Made by a program: the position numbers and the translations under genes. From Gardnerella vaginalis (lineage in GTDB: Bacteria > Actinomycetota > Actinomycetes > Actinomycetales > Bifidobacteriaceae), in assembly GCF_040427915.1 (NCBI RefSeq), contig NZ_JBETXJ010000002.1, positions 124,001 to 188,000 of the forward strand: 64,000 bases of DNA, written 5' to 3'. Below the pieces are notes generated by a model, which worked only from the letters and a program-made list of their open reading frames with translations, searched no databases and was not told the DNA's origin. Position 1 is the first letter of the stretch, and the number at the start of each line of letters is the position of its first letter. This document shows positions 45,970 to 56,221 of this stretch, in pieces.

Positions 45970-47124
45970 ATGAGTTATGTATCTGAAAATTCTTTACACA
46001 ATGCTGTGAACAAAGCTGCAACAGACTTATTCACCTTTAGCTATAAGCATGTAATTAAGCCGCACTTAGTGTTTAACATTCCGCCAGACGAAGCTCACGA
46101 TCGCATGATCACTTTCTGCAAGACGAGTGAACGCATACCAGGATTAATGTGGATGCTCAGAGAAATGTTAGACTACACGGATCCAATTTTAGAAACGCGA
46201 ATTATGGGAGTGGATTTTGCGAATCCATTTGGCTTAAGCGCAGGACTCGATAAAAACTGCGACTTATGCACTGTTCTAGACAATGCTGGTTTTGGTTTTG
46301 AAACAGTAGGCTCTACAACTGCTCGCCCATGCGAAGGAAACGCTAAACCTTGGTATCATAGGCTTCCGCAATATGATTCTCTTCTTGTTCATGCCGGTCT
46401 TGCTAACGACGGTAGCGAGTTTGTGATTCCTAGAGTGGAAAAAGCGTGGACTAATGCTAAAAGCATGCGTGTTTCTGTAAGCATTGCGCGCACCAATGAT
46501 AATCTTGTTGGCGATTTAGACGAAGGTATTGAAGATTATCGCATATCTATGGATCGAGCAAGTGGTAAAAGCTCCATGATTGAGGTTAACATTTCTTGTC
46601 CAAACACTATGGCTGGCGAGCCTTTTAGTGATCCAGAAGCTTTAGATAAGCTTTTTAATGTTTTAGATAAAGTTGATCGCCCTCAACCAACTCTTGTAAA
46701 AATGCCTTTGAATCTAAAAGGCGGATGGCCTCAATTTAAATCTTTGCTTGACGTTTTGAGCACGCATAAAGTTGATGGCTTGAGCATTGCAAATTTGCGC
46801 AAGAATCGAGATGGACTAGACATTCCTGCAGATTGGAAAGGTGGAATCTCAGGGGCTCCAACATTTGCCGCAAGTAATGAGCTTATTAAGCGAACTAGAA
46901 GCGAGTTCGGATCTCGCTTTGCTATTGCTGGAATAGGTGGCGTATTTACTGCAAAACAAGCTTATGAAAAGATTAGAAGTGGAGCTGACCTAGTTATGTT
47001 CGTTTCTTCTCTTATGTATAGAGGTCCTCAACAAATAACTGTTCTAAAGCGCGGACTTGCTGATTTACTCAGAAAAGATGGGTTTGAAACAGTTAAAGAT
47101 GCAGTTTCAGCTGATGTAGATTAA
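45970..47124 (+). CDS. pyrD: Dihydroorotate dehydrogenase
   Basis: A 384-residue FMN enzyme oxidising dihydroorotate to orotate. The N-terminal helical extension, PFGLSAGLDKN and the GSTTARPCEGNAKPWYHRLPQ segment align with membrane-associated class 2 enzymes. However, the active-site motif reads NISCPNT, with Cys where class 2 has Ser; Cys is the class 1 catalytic base. GIGGVFTAKQAYEKIRSGADLV near the end binds the FMN phosphate. No other pyrimidine gene is in the window. Confidence 0.93.
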   Translation: MSYVSENSLHNAVNKAATDLFTFSYKHVIKPHLVFNIPPDEAHDRMITFCKTSERIPGLMWMLREMLDYTDPILETRIMGVDFANPFGLSAGLDKNCDLCTVLDNAGFGFETVGSTTARPCEGNAKPWYHRLPQYDSLLVHAGLANDGSEFVIPRVEKAWTNAKSMRVSVSIARTNDNLVGDLDEGIEDYRISMDRASGKSSMIEVNISCPNTMAGEPFSDPEALDKLFNVLDKVDRPQPTLVKMPLNLKGGWPQFKSLLDVLSTHKVDGLSIANLRKNRDGLDIPADWKGGISGAPTFAASNELIKRTRSEFGSRFAIAGIGGVFTAKQAYEKIRSGADLVMFVSSLMYRGPQQITVLKRGLADLLRKDGFETVKDAVSADVD

Positions 47125-47157
47125 AAAAAAAACCAGAATAGATAACAATAAATTACA

Positions 47158-47216
47158 ATAAATCAGCTGGTATCGAAGTATTCGCACAATACCTCAATGC
47201 CAGCTGATTTTTTAAT
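47158..47216. terminator. Bidirectional terminator between pyrD and the penicillin-binding protein gene
   Basis: AAATCAGCTGG (47160-47170) pairs with CCAGCTGATTT (47200-47210), followed by six T's; an inner GTATT/AATAC pairing shortens the loop. It lies between convergent genes. Confidence 0.9.
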
Positions 47217-47242
47217 AATATTTTCAACTAACCAGATGAAGC

Positions 47243-49633
47243 TTAATTACCGTCAGAAGATGCGTCTCCTGTTCTATCCGTATTACCGTACGTAGAACCA
47301 GAAGATGTACTCGTTCTTCCATCGCCAGTAACCGACGATCCACCAGTCGCAGGATCTGTCGAAGCCGCACCCTGATTTGCCTGAGCCTGAGCCTGATCTT
47401 GAGCCGCCTGTCTACGAGCATCCTCATCGCGCTTACGCTGCTGCTCTGCATAATCTTCCTGACGCATTTGCGGAGTTAATGACGGCATTTTTCCGCCAGC
47501 CATATACTTTGGATCTGGTTTTCCGTAATCGTTATCCATAGGCGTGTTAGATGCCTTTAGGTACGTATCCATAAACTTTTTCCAAGCAGGCATACCAATG
47601 TAGGTACCATACCATGTGCTGTGGTAGACGCCATTAATTCTCATATTGCTAAAGCTCTTTTGTACTTCCGCATTTCCAACGGCAACAAAAGCAGAAACCT
47701 TATTTGGCACAAATCCAGCAGTAGTCATGTAGTATTGCTCGTTCGTACCTGTTTTAGCAAAAGTCTTACGACCGCCTTCTAGTTGCGCGCCATGAGCAAC
47801 ACCACTTGGCTGAACAACACCTTGATTCATAGCGTATGCAACAGTTTGAGCAATCTTCTTTGGAATAGCTTGATGGCAATGCGCACTAGGAACACGAAGT
47901 CGCTTGCCATTTTTGTCTACTACTCGCTTAATTGCTATAGGATCACATTGAACACCATTAGCGCCAATAGTTGCAAAAACATTAGCCATTGTTAGCGGCG
48001 AAGCTTGCACAGCACCAATCAACATAGGAGGATTGAACGAGTTCTTAGAGAACACATCTTCTTGACCCAGTGGCGAATTGTGATACCCAAGTGTTTTCGC
48101 AGCCTCTGCCACTGCACACAGCTTAAGCTGAGCACCCATAGCAGCCTGAATAGTGTTATGAGAATGAACAAGACCCATTAAAGGCGTTTCTGGGCTAACA
48201 CTACCGCCACCAGAGTTTTGAACAGACCAGCGGCCAATTCCACGATACCTTGCGCAAGAAAAATCAGTGTTGTTATAAAGCATGCTTGTTCTTAGAGGCT
48301 GATTAATCGACTTTCCAGCAAGCAGCCAAGCAACAATGTTAATTGGCTTCCACGTAGAACCAATCTGCCAGCCTAAGCCGCCGCCGTCTCGCTCGTCTAC
48401 AGCGTAGTTAATCGCAGTGTGCGTAGGGTCTGATTTTGCTGCATCTGTAGCATCGTAAATACGGTTGCTTCCAAATCCAAGTACTTCTCCAGTTCCAGGT
48501 TTAATAGCAGCAATCGAAACTTCAAAACCGCTTGGATCGTTTATTGGAACAGTAGCCCTAGCTGTATCCATTGCAGAAGAGTTTGCAAGAATATCCATTG
48601 TTGTGTAAATGTCTAATCCGCCTTCGTTAAGCAGCTTCTGCCTTGCTACAGTTGTTTTGCCAAATTCTCTAGAATTCAAGATTTTCTTAGTAACATAATC
48701 ACAGAAGAATGCTGCATCTCCAGCAGCCTGGCAACCGACGTTAGCAACTTCATGCTGAATATTAAGAGTGCTTTTAATTGGTGTTGCAACCGCATCATCA
48801 TGTTCTTTTTGACTTATAAAGTTTTGTCGAAGCATTAAATCAAGAACTATATTTCTTTGCTTCTGTGATTCAGGCTGATTTTCTTCAATAGAAGGATCGT
48901 ACCTAGAAGGATTCTTTGTGATTGCTGCAATAGTCGCAGCTTGAACAAGATTAAGATTGGCTGCAGTGGTATTAAAATAGCGTTTTGCAGCAGTTTCTAC
49001 ACCGTAAAGATTATTACTACCAAACTGTGCAACGTTTAAATATCCCTGTAAAATCTCTAGCTTAGAGTATTTTTTCTCCATTTGTATTGCGATTAACATT
49101 TCTCGCAATTTTCTAGCAACAGTACTTTCTGCAGCATGATATTCCGAAATAGGATCATTGTCTTCTCTAGCTTTGATCATAAGAACATTCTTAACGTATT
49201 GCTGTGTTAAAGACGATCCACCTTGCATATCAGACTTTTTAATAAACGTTTGCACAAACGCACGCATAACGCCTTGCACATCAACGCCTGAATGTTCAAA
49301 GAATCTACGATCCTCACGCGCAACCATTGCCTGCTGCATGTATTGCGATATGCGTCTTAATGGCACAACAGTGCGATTTTGAGCATAAAATGTTGCTATA
49401 ACTGTTTTGCCATCAGAAGCGTATAAACGCGACTTTTGAGGTAAAGCCGTAACGTCAAAATCAATGCCATCAACTCTAAGAGAAGGCACAACAGACTTGA
49501 CCACACTGTTTACGCTCATCACTCCTGGCACAAATAAAATACTTGATACTACACCACCTGCAACACACAATGTGATGTACGTAAGAAACAGTGCTAACAC
49601 GCGACGAGTTGTGAGGGATTTCTTCTTAGGCAT
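47243..49633 (-). CDS. Class A penicillin-binding protein (bifunctional transglycosylase/transpeptidase)
   Basis: A 796-residue peptidoglycan synthase. A single membrane anchor lies at about 10-40. The GT51 glycosyltransferase domain carries EDRRFFEHSGVDV with catalytic Glu107 and GGSSLTQQYVKN (138-149). The transpeptidase domain has STWKP with Ser426, SHN near 491 and KTGT near 627. The last 110 residues are a disordered tail rich in Q, A, G, S and T. Complete motifs imply both activities. Transcribed alone with a shared terminator at its 3' end. Confidence 0.95.
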   Translation of the reverse strand: MPKKKSLTTRRVLALFLTYITLCVAGGVVSSILFVPGVMSVNSVVKSVVPSLRVDGIDFDVTALPQKSRLYASDGKTVIATFYAQNRTVVPLRRISQYMQQAMVAREDRRFFEHSGVDVQGVMRAFVQTFIKKSDMQGGSSLTQQYVKNVLMIKAREDNDPISEYHAAESTVARKLREMLIAIQMEKKYSKLEILQGYLNVAQFGSNNLYGVETAAKRYFNTTAANLNLVQAATIAAITKNPSRYDPSIEENQPESQKQRNIVLDLMLRQNFISQKEHDDAVATPIKSTLNIQHEVANVGCQAAGDAAFFCDYVTKKILNSREFGKTTVARQKLLNEGGLDIYTTMDILANSSAMDTARATVPINDPSGFEVSIAAIKPGTGEVLGFGSNRIYDATDAAKSDPTHTAINYAVDERDGGGLGWQIGSTWKPINIVAWLLAGKSINQPLRTSMLYNNTDFSCARYRGIGRWSVQNSGGGSVSPETPLMGLVHSHNTIQAAMGAQLKLCAVAEAAKTLGYHNSPLGQEDVFSKNSFNPPMLIGAVQASPLTMANVFATIGANGVQCDPIAIKRVVDKNGKRLRVPSAHCHQAIPKKIAQTVAYAMNQGVVQPSGVAHGAQLEGGRKTFAKTGTNEQYYMTTAGFVPNKVSAFVAVGNAEVQKSFSNMRINGVYHSTWYGTYIGMPAWKKFMDTYLKASNTPMDNDYGKPDPKYMAGGKMPSLTPQMRQEDYAEQQRKRDEDARRQAAQDQAQAQANQGAASTDPATGGSSVTGDGRTSTSSGSTYGNTDRTGDASSDGN

Positions 49634-49685
49634 GCGAACTATTCTAGAGGTTTGCCTCTACGTTGCGGCACGCAAAAATCGCGAT

Positions 49686-50405
49686 TTATCTTTCTGCTCT
49701 GCGAATCAACATTCCAGGTTGGTAAATAATAATTGACCTACCGTGCCTTTTAATCCAACCCCTCTGAGCAAAATCCATCAACGCTTTATTAACTGTTTCT
49801 CTAGAAGACCCAACAAGTTGAGCAAGTTCTTCTTGTGTTAAATCGTGAGGAACAAGCACACCTTCCCTAACAGGTTCTCCAAACCTAGAAGCAAGGTTTA
49901 AAAGCGTTTTAGCCAATCTAGCTGGAACGTCCATAAAAACAAGATCAGAAATATGCTCATTATTTGCTCTTAAACGTGCAGCTAAAACCTGAAGCATGTC
50001 TACAGCAACCCTAGGATGATGGCCAAGCCACTTAAAAAGAACTTCGTTTTCTAGCCATAATACGCGAGTTCTATCTGTAATTGCTATTGCAGAAGCTGTA
50101 CGCGGACCGCCGAACGGGTCAAAAACAGGAATCTCTCCAAGAATCTCACCGTGCGTGTGGATACTAAGCAATTGCACACGATTATCCCTTGAATGGCGTA
50201 CAAGCTTAACCCGTCCACGCTCAAGCAGATACATGCGGCGATCAGTATCTCCTTCGTTAAAAATCGCCTGCCCCTTAGAAAAAACCGACTCATGCAAATG
50301 CTCGAGAAGCTCCCTCGCTTGATCGAGTGGCACTTGCTTAAATAACGCTGTATGCGTTAAAGGAAGGTCTTCCGTGTAGGGCTTATCTGGCTTAATTCTT
50401 ACCAC
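49686..50405 (-). CDS. Crp/Fnr family transcriptional regulator (GlxR-like)
   Basis: A 239-residue activator/repressor. The cyclic-nucleotide domain has FNEGDTDRRMYLLERGRVKLV and the phosphate-binding cassette GEILGEIPVFDPFGGPRTASAIA, very close in pattern to actinobacterial GlxR/Crp. The C-terminal winged helix is LTQEELAQLVGSSRETVNKALMDF. It probably controls carbon or central metabolism genes genome-wide; whether it binds cAMP here is not known. Confidence 0.93.
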   Translation of the reverse strand: MVRIKPDKPYTEDLPLTHTALFKQVPLDQARELLEHLHESVFSKGQAIFNEGDTDRRMYLLERGRVKLVRHSRDNRVQLLSIHTHGEILGEIPVFDPFGGPRTASAIAITDRTRVLWLENEVLFKWLGHHPRVAVDMLQVLAARLRANNEHISDLVFMDVPARLAKTLLNLASRFGEPVREGVLVPHDLTQEELAQLVGSSRETVNKALMDFAQRGWIKRHGRSIIIYQPGMLIRRAER

Positions 50406-50435
50406 AATCAGCCTCCAATGTGTTTTAAAAATATT

Positions 50436-52937
50436 CTACGAAATACCCATGGCATCTAAACACCATGCGTTTTCATAGCAAACTTCCTCCCACTTTTTGT
50501 ACCTGCCAGAGCTTCCACCGTGACCGCCATCTGTTTCAATGCGCGCAATCGCGTCCGCACCTGCAGCCTGCAAACGAGCAAGCCACTTAAGAGGCTCCGT
50601 AACAAGAACGCGAGTGTCGTTAATCGAAGAAGTTATAAGAATCTTTGGAAACTCACCTGGCTCAACATGTTCAGGCACATTCTCGTAAGGCGTGTAAGAC
50701 TTTAAATAAGCGTAATCTTGCGCATTATGCAATGGGTCTCCCCATTCGTCCCATTCTGTAACAGTAAGCGGCAACGAGTCGTCTAGCATAGACGTAAGCG
50801 CATCAACAAACGGAACATCAGCTTCGATTCCCGCGTAGCATTGCGGAGCCATATTTGCTACAGCGCCCATAAGAAGGCCGCCTGCAGAACCACCATTTGC
50901 AACAGTCTGATTCGCATCAGCATACCCAGCTTGTTGCAAAGCGCGCGTAACGTCTACAAAATCTTCAAACGTGTGTTTTTTGTTGCGACGCCTACCATTC
51001 TCATACCACGCACGACCCATTTCTCCGCCGCCTCGCACATGCACTTGTACGAACAGCACTCCTCTATCCAGCATGCTTAGACGCGCCACAGAAAAATACG
51101 GGTCGCTGCTTATTTCATAAGCTCCGTAAGCGGTGATGAACATTGCTTGTGATTTAGCCACAGTGTTTTTACGCCACACTAGGGATACGGGTACGCGCTC
51201 TCCATCTCGGACAGTAATCCACACTCGTTTTTCTGCGTAGTCATTTTCGTTAAAATCGCCTAGAATTTTCCCACGCTTAAGCAAAACGTCTTTGCCTGTA
51301 ATAGGATCTATTTCACGCAAAGACCCTAGTGTCGCATAGCTTGAACAAGAATAACGCATTCTTGGAGCTTCGTAAGAAGGATTACCAGTTGCTCCAATAA
51401 GGTAAACACGACTATTTTTAGCTTGTTCATTGGTTATTTTAGATAGTTCAATTCGAGCGGTGTTTTGATTTTGATTTTGGATAGATAAATCAGACAAATC
51501 AGACAAATTATCTTTTACAACATCGGTTGGTTGCCACTCTTCCGCTGTTTCCTTTATAAAACCTTCTGCCCCAACCCTAATAAAACGCCAAGGTCGTCCA
51601 GCATTAAAATCTTCAACAGCATTGCTTTTAGGCATAACAGCAAGCTGAGGCAAGCCATTCGCTCGGAAAGAAAGAGCCACATAATTCTTATAAACGCTTA
51701 AACCATCAATACTCAATCCGCAAGTTCCCTGTAAAATCTTAGGATTTTTGCTGTTATAATACGGTTCACTAACTGCTTTTTTGCTGGCTCCTGGTTCTAA
51801 TAAATCACCATTTTTGCAGCCGTAAGGAGATCCCTGAACAACACAATCGCCTTCGCCAATGTTAAATGGCATTGATTCCATAGATCGCTTTCGCAAATCT
51901 ATAACGTCAATCTGAAAATTAGGATTTTTAAGATTGTGGCTTACAAACATGAGTGGAATATCTTTACCATCATCTCCAGCATTTTCAAAGCATGCGAAAG
52001 AAACATCGTATTCCACGTTTTTTATAGGCTTTAACACCATCTTAAAATCTGCTTCTGGAGTGCTTAATGGAATCATTAATACGCGCGAAGTTGTTTTTGA
52101 GCTGCTGTTTATCATAATGCTACGTTCGTCGAAACTTTCGTAAACGCTAACAAAAAATCTCGCATCCAATTCTTCAAAAACTTTTACATCATCTTCTACA
52201 GAAGTTCCAATTTTATGTCTAAACACTTGGTATGGTCGCCATGCGCTGTCTAAAGTCACATAAAAAACCCATTTCCCGTCTGGTGTTAAAAGCGCAGAAG
52301 ATATGCCTTTTATGCAATCTGGAAGTGTTATAAAATCATTGCTACTTTTGCAAAAATCACGAATATAAAAATCGAATCTTTCATCACCCTTAGTATCGAC
52401 GCCAAACAACATTCTCGTGCCGTCTAAACTAATATCCATTCCTCCAAGTTGGAAGAAATCTCCACCAAATTCCGATGCCTCTTTGTTGGCGTCAAAAATA
52501 ACTTCTTCGCCTTCTGTTTCTCCAGGATTTGCGCGTTCATCTATAACTGGCGGATCCCAGTCATTCTCATTTTTAACAGGCATTCGGCATTGAATCCCGT
52601 ACTGTTTACCTTCTACGGTACGCACATAATACCAATATCCGTCCATTCTTGTTGGAACAGACATATCCGTTTCTTGAATACGCGATTTCATCTCATTAAA
52701 CAGTTGTTTACGTAAAGAATCTAACCTAGAAACGCGTTGTTCAGTGTACTTGTTTTGAGAATCAATATATTCACGAAGTCTTTTGCTCTCTTTATCCTTC
52801 ATCCAAGCATATTCATCTACAAACACATCATTGTGAAACTCACGAACATAATCAATTTTTGTAGCAGGCATAGGCTTAAAACCAGCAGCCTTATTTAAAG
52901 AATCAAACTCACCGACTTTTAGCGAACTATCTTGCAT
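50436..52937 (-). CDS. S9 family peptidase (oligopeptidase B-like)
   Basis: An 833-residue serine peptidase with an N-terminal seven-bladed propeller (begins KIDYVREFHNDVFVDEYAWMKDKESKRLREYI) and a C-terminal alpha/beta hydrolase. Nucleophile motif GGSAGG is at about 671, with DTRV and DGGHGG carrying the Asp and His of the triad near the end. It is about 130 residues longer than E. coli oligopeptidase B, with extra propeller loops, including an N- and D-rich one near residue 490. It is cytoplasmic; no signal peptide is visible. Confidence 0.92.
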   Translation of the reverse strand: MQDSSLKVGEFDSLNKAAGFKPMPATKIDYVREFHNDVFVDEYAWMKDKESKRLREYIDSQNKYTEQRVSRLDSLRKQLFNEMKSRIQETDMSVPTRMDGYWYYVRTVEGKQYGIQCRMPVKNENDWDPPVIDERANPGETEGEEVIFDANKEASEFGGDFFQLGGMDISLDGTRMLFGVDTKGDERFDFYIRDFCKSSNDFITLPDCIKGISSALLTPDGKWVFYVTLDSAWRPYQVFRHKIGTSVEDDVKVFEELDARFFVSVYESFDERSIMINSSSKTTSRVLMIPLSTPEADFKMVLKPIKNVEYDVSFACFENAGDDGKDIPLMFVSHNLKNPNFQIDVIDLRKRSMESMPFNIGEGDCVVQGSPYGCKNGDLLEPGASKKAVSEPYYNSKNPKILQGTCGLSIDGLSVYKNYVALSFRANGLPQLAVMPKSNAVEDFNAGRPWRFIRVGAEGFIKETAEEWQPTDVVKDNLSDLSDLSIQNQNQNTARIELSKITNEQAKNSRVYLIGATGNPSYEAPRMRYSCSSYATLGSLREIDPITGKDVLLKRGKILGDFNENDYAEKRVWITVRDGERVPVSLVWRKNTVAKSQAMFITAYGAYEISSDPYFSVARLSMLDRGVLFVQVHVRGGGEMGRAWYENGRRRNKKHTFEDFVDVTRALQQAGYADANQTVANGGSAGGLLMGAVANMAPQCYAGIEADVPFVDALTSMLDDSLPLTVTEWDEWGDPLHNAQDYAYLKSYTPYENVPEHVEPGEFPKILITSSINDTRVLVTEPLKWLARLQAAGADAIARIETDGGHGGSSGRYKKWEEVCYENAWCLDAMGIS

Positions 52938-53005
52938 TTATAACCTTTACAACACATAGAAAACATAAAAATTCTACACAATTACACAATATCAACTACA
53001 CAACA

Positions 53006-54325
53006 TTAAACAGCATCCATAATAAATGGAATCATAATATCTTTCAAAGATTCACCATCTGGAGCTGCAAAAAATGGGACACCTTCAAAAGTTCCAGCAG
53101 CACCTTTAGCATTAACAAAATTACCATCACCAACGCTTGCAATTCTAGAAGACGCAAGAGTAACCCCAAAATCCTTCGACATTGCTCTTCTAAAATCGGT
53201 CATAGTTGAATTGACCTTAAGCTGTCTTATGCCTACCGCTAAAACCCGATTAGGGAATTTTTTTATAATACTCGCATAAGTAGCTGGATCCTTCTGACCA
53301 TCATCACCAATAAGCACAAATCGCATACCTGGAAAATCATCCATAAGCTGCTGAGCAAACTCAAGCTTATGCTGAGGGCCAGTCGGCACAAAAGTCTTAG
53401 GTCTAGGATCTAAATCTCTAAGAAGAAGCGGTCCAGATGGAAAGCCTTCACGCGCAATGAAGTGTCGTATAGAAGCTTCCACATTCCAAGGAGAAGTTGA
53501 AAGATAGAAAAACGGTGTGTTAGGAACAAAATTACGAATCTTATTAAAGAAATGATTCATACCCTTAACAGCATGCCTGTGCTCTGGATTCATAATAAGC
53601 AGATTGTAAGCTGCTCTTAGCGGAGAAGGAGCCTGAGTGACCATAATAGTGTCATCAACATCGGAAATTATTCCCAAAGTAGATTTTTCAGAAATAACAA
53701 ACATGCTTGCATCAACAGGCTCACGATTATCTACTTTATAAGACACTTTATGTTCACCAACATTAAGTGATCTTTCAGTAATCAAATCAAGATAACCAGA
53801 ACAGTCTGAAACACAATATTCAGCACCACTGTTGAAACTAGCATCTGGCTTATCGTACACAGACGAATCACCAACTTGCGCAGATTCAACAGGAACACCA
53901 TCAATGCTTAAAGAAACACGAATCCTAACAGCAGGAACAACAAGCATCGCATATATTCCGCGCTTCAAAACAGAATGATGACCAGCTTTAGGAGCAAGAA
54001 CAGTACGGCAAATCAAACGAGCATAATTATCAGTTCCATAACCAATATAAGGCTCAACGCTTGGGAACCAACCCAAACGACGCATAATTTTACCGCTTAC
54101 GCGCATCCAAAATCCAACGCTTGACGTAACAAATTTTCTGGCAAATCGAATAAAAGGCGGCTTTTTATCTATACGCTCTTCGTCCGAAGGAGCATCAAAA
54201 AGCGTGGCTGTAACTCGCACTTGAATAGGCGTACTGCTTATTCTTCTAGCTACAGCTGGAGAATCGCATTCTTGCTTGGCTTGTTCACCGCCTTTTACAG
54301 CGTTATTGTCATCCAATTTAGCCAA
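53006..54325 (-). CDS. App1-like phosphatidate-phosphatase-domain protein (DUF2183)
   Basis: A 439-residue protein. The C-terminal half has the HAD-like core GIISDVDDTIMVT (DxDDT catalytic motif), FFYLSTSPWNVE and RFVLIGDDGQKDPATYA, as in the App1 family. The N-terminal half is a mainly beta domain of unknown function, with no signal peptide or membrane helix that I can see. Yeast App1 dephosphorylates phosphatidate; the bacterial substrate is not established. Confidence 0.85.
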   Translation of the reverse strand: MAKLDDNNAVKGGEQAKQECDSPAVARRISSTPIQVRVTATLFDAPSDEERIDKKPPFIRFARKFVTSSVGFWMRVSGKIMRRLGWFPSVEPYIGYGTDNYARLICRTVLAPKAGHHSVLKRGIYAMLVVPAVRIRVSLSIDGVPVESAQVGDSSVYDKPDASFNSGAEYCVSDCSGYLDLITERSLNVGEHKVSYKVDNREPVDASMFVISEKSTLGIISDVDDTIMVTQAPSPLRAAYNLLIMNPEHRHAVKGMNHFFNKIRNFVPNTPFFYLSTSPWNVEASIRHFIAREGFPSGPLLLRDLDPRPKTFVPTGPQHKLEFAQQLMDDFPGMRFVLIGDDGQKDPATYASIIKKFPNRVLAVGIRQLKVNSTMTDFRRAMSKDFGVTLASSRIASVGDGNFVNAKGAAGTFEGVPFFAAPDGESLKDIMIPFIMDAV

Positions 54326-54389
54326 ATTGTTACTCGCTTTTATGAATTTTATAACTTTTATAAAATCTATAACTCACTATTGCAATGAA

Positions 54390-55979
54390 TTATTGACGAA
54401 CTGGACCATCTGGCTGCTCACCAACCACTTGTACGATTGTTCCACGCGGGCAATTGTCGTACACCCACTTAGAATCCTGCTCGTACATATTAATGCAGCC
54501 GTGAGAACCATGCTTTGCTGGGTAGCCTTGTGCTATACCAACATCATTCCACCTTGCTGTATGGAATGAAATTCCACCGTTAAAGTAGCTAACCCAAGTA
54601 ATTCCAGGCAAATAGTATCTAGAACCATCCCTATTAAATCCTTGCATAGCTTGAACGTCATAACGTAAGTAAATGTGGAATGTTCCATTTGGCGTCTCGT
54701 AATATCCATTGGAACCCGTGCAAACTGGCATTGTTCGTATTAATTGATCATCTTTGTAAACGCTTACTGTCTGCGTGGTTTTATCAACCACAATACGCAT
54801 TTCAACAATCTTCTTTTCAACAGCAAACTTTACTACATTTGTTGGAACCGTAATCTTTGCGTCTGTACCCTTTTCGATAGCATCCACAACCTTGTTTGCT
54901 ACATCCTTTGAATAGCGAACCTCTATGCCATTAACACCTTTAAGAGTGGTCATTATGAACTGACCCTTCTTATTATAAGTGTCTTCCTGATCTATTTTCT
55001 GCTGGTTTAGATTCTTAGCAAGCTCTTTTGAAAGCCAAGTATTTACTGCTTCCCTATCTACAGTAAACGAAATCTGCTTTCTCTGTTCATCAGCATTAAC
55101 CTTAATCCAAGAGGCGATTGCAGATCTAGGTATCGTGAAATCTTTTGAATCGCCATTACTTAAAGTGATTTTCTTGGTAAGAATATTATTAAGCTGATCC
55201 ACAGTTTTCTTAGCAACATCACGTTTAATCGGTGCTTCAATCCTACGAGACTCAATAGTAACTTTTACTGTTTTACCAGGATTTTCAAGCGATTTTTTAA
55301 CAGCCTCACGAACAGGCAATGTTATTACTGTACGACCTGGAACACCATCTTCCACTACATAAGATTCAGAACCAGAATCGTATTTTGCCGTATAAGGCAT
55401 TGCACGATCTTTATCGTTAACAAATTTCTTGATGATATACGCATCCATATCCATGTCGTTTCGCGTTGCTTGCAAAGCGACATTCTTCTGAACCCAAGGC
55501 ATAAGCATTGTAAACGCGTTATCGTGCTTAGATCGCATTATATTTTTAACCGTTGCGCTCTTATCTACTTTGACATACAAGTCTTCAAAATTCGCGTTGA
55601 TTGTTTTACCGCGATCATCTTTAATTTCTATTTTGGTGTTATCAACAGCATTATCTACATTTTTAGAAACCGCTGCCAACTGAGCGCCAACAATTTGATT
55701 ACTTCCAGCAAAATGTACACCAGGAGCAACACGATCATGGAAATACGCTTGTGTGCCAAGAAAAGCGCAAACTATGAGTATAACGAATATAACCAAAGAA
55801 TATAAAAGAACCAGTGCAGACTTGTTCGACTTATGACGATTCTTTAAAACAGCAGTCTGATTTATATTGTTATTGTCAATATTGTCATTATCTACACTGT
55901 TTACGTCTATATTATTAGCAATATGATCAATATTTTCAGACTTAAAAACGTCTGGATTATTATGTTCTAACTCGGACAT
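54390..55979 (-). CDS. L,D-transpeptidase (YkuD) with peptidoglycan-binding domains
   Basis: A 529-residue secreted wall cross-linking enzyme. The N-terminal 65 residues are acidic and Asn/Asp-rich, followed by a membrane helix (SALVLLYSLVIFVILIVCAFLGTQ). Two putative peptidoglycan-binding-4-type domains fill the middle, and the C-terminal YkuD domain has HTARWNDVGIAQG and HGSHGCINM with the active-site Cys. I chose ATG 55979 (MSELEHNN); the track of hydrophobic residues upstream to 56180 would be an unlikely extra leader. It makes 3-3 cross-links that resist beta-lactams. Confidence 0.9.
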   Translation of the reverse strand: MSELEHNNPDVFKSENIDHIANNIDVNSVDNDNIDNNNINQTAVLKNRHKSNKSALVLLYSLVIFVILIVCAFLGTQAYFHDRVAPGVHFAGSNQIVGAQLAAVSKNVDNAVDNTKIEIKDDRGKTINANFEDLYVKVDKSATVKNIMRSKHDNAFTMLMPWVQKNVALQATRNDMDMDAYIIKKFVNDKDRAMPYTAKYDSGSESYVVEDGVPGRTVITLPVREAVKKSLENPGKTVKVTIESRRIEAPIKRDVAKKTVDQLNNILTKKITLSNGDSKDFTIPRSAIASWIKVNADEQRKQISFTVDREAVNTWLSKELAKNLNQQKIDQEDTYNKKGQFIMTTLKGVNGIEVRYSKDVANKVVDAIEKGTDAKITVPTNVVKFAVEKKIVEMRIVVDKTTQTVSVYKDDQLIRTMPVCTGSNGYYETPNGTFHIYLRYDVQAMQGFNRDGSRYYLPGITWVSYFNGGISFHTARWNDVGIAQGYPAKHGSHGCINMYEQDSKWVYDNCPRGTIVQVVGEQPDGPVRQ

Positions 55980-56062
55980 ACTCTTAAACCCCTGCTCGAT
56001 TAATGGCACAAAAATCGCATGTGGCAAGTTTAGCACTTGCGTAGCATATAAGTCACATAAGG

Positions 56063-56122
56063 CATGTAAAGCTAAAACATGTAAAGCATGTAAATAGAAA
56101 CAATAGAAATAAATAATAGAAA
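56063..56122. repeat. Short repeats between the L,D-transpeptidase and lipid kinase genes
   Basis: CATGTAAA occurs three times (56063, 56078, 56087) and AATAGAAA three times (56093, 56102, 56115) in the 240-bp divergent gap. Spacings are irregular. They may be low-complexity sequence or regulator sites. Confidence 0.5.
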
Positions 56123-56221
56123 TGCGAGCCAAAAATAAAAAATATGCTCGATACGTGATGAAAATGTGAAAAGTAATCAAATATTCGCAAATATTCTAAA
56201 AATAATCACCATATATTAAAG

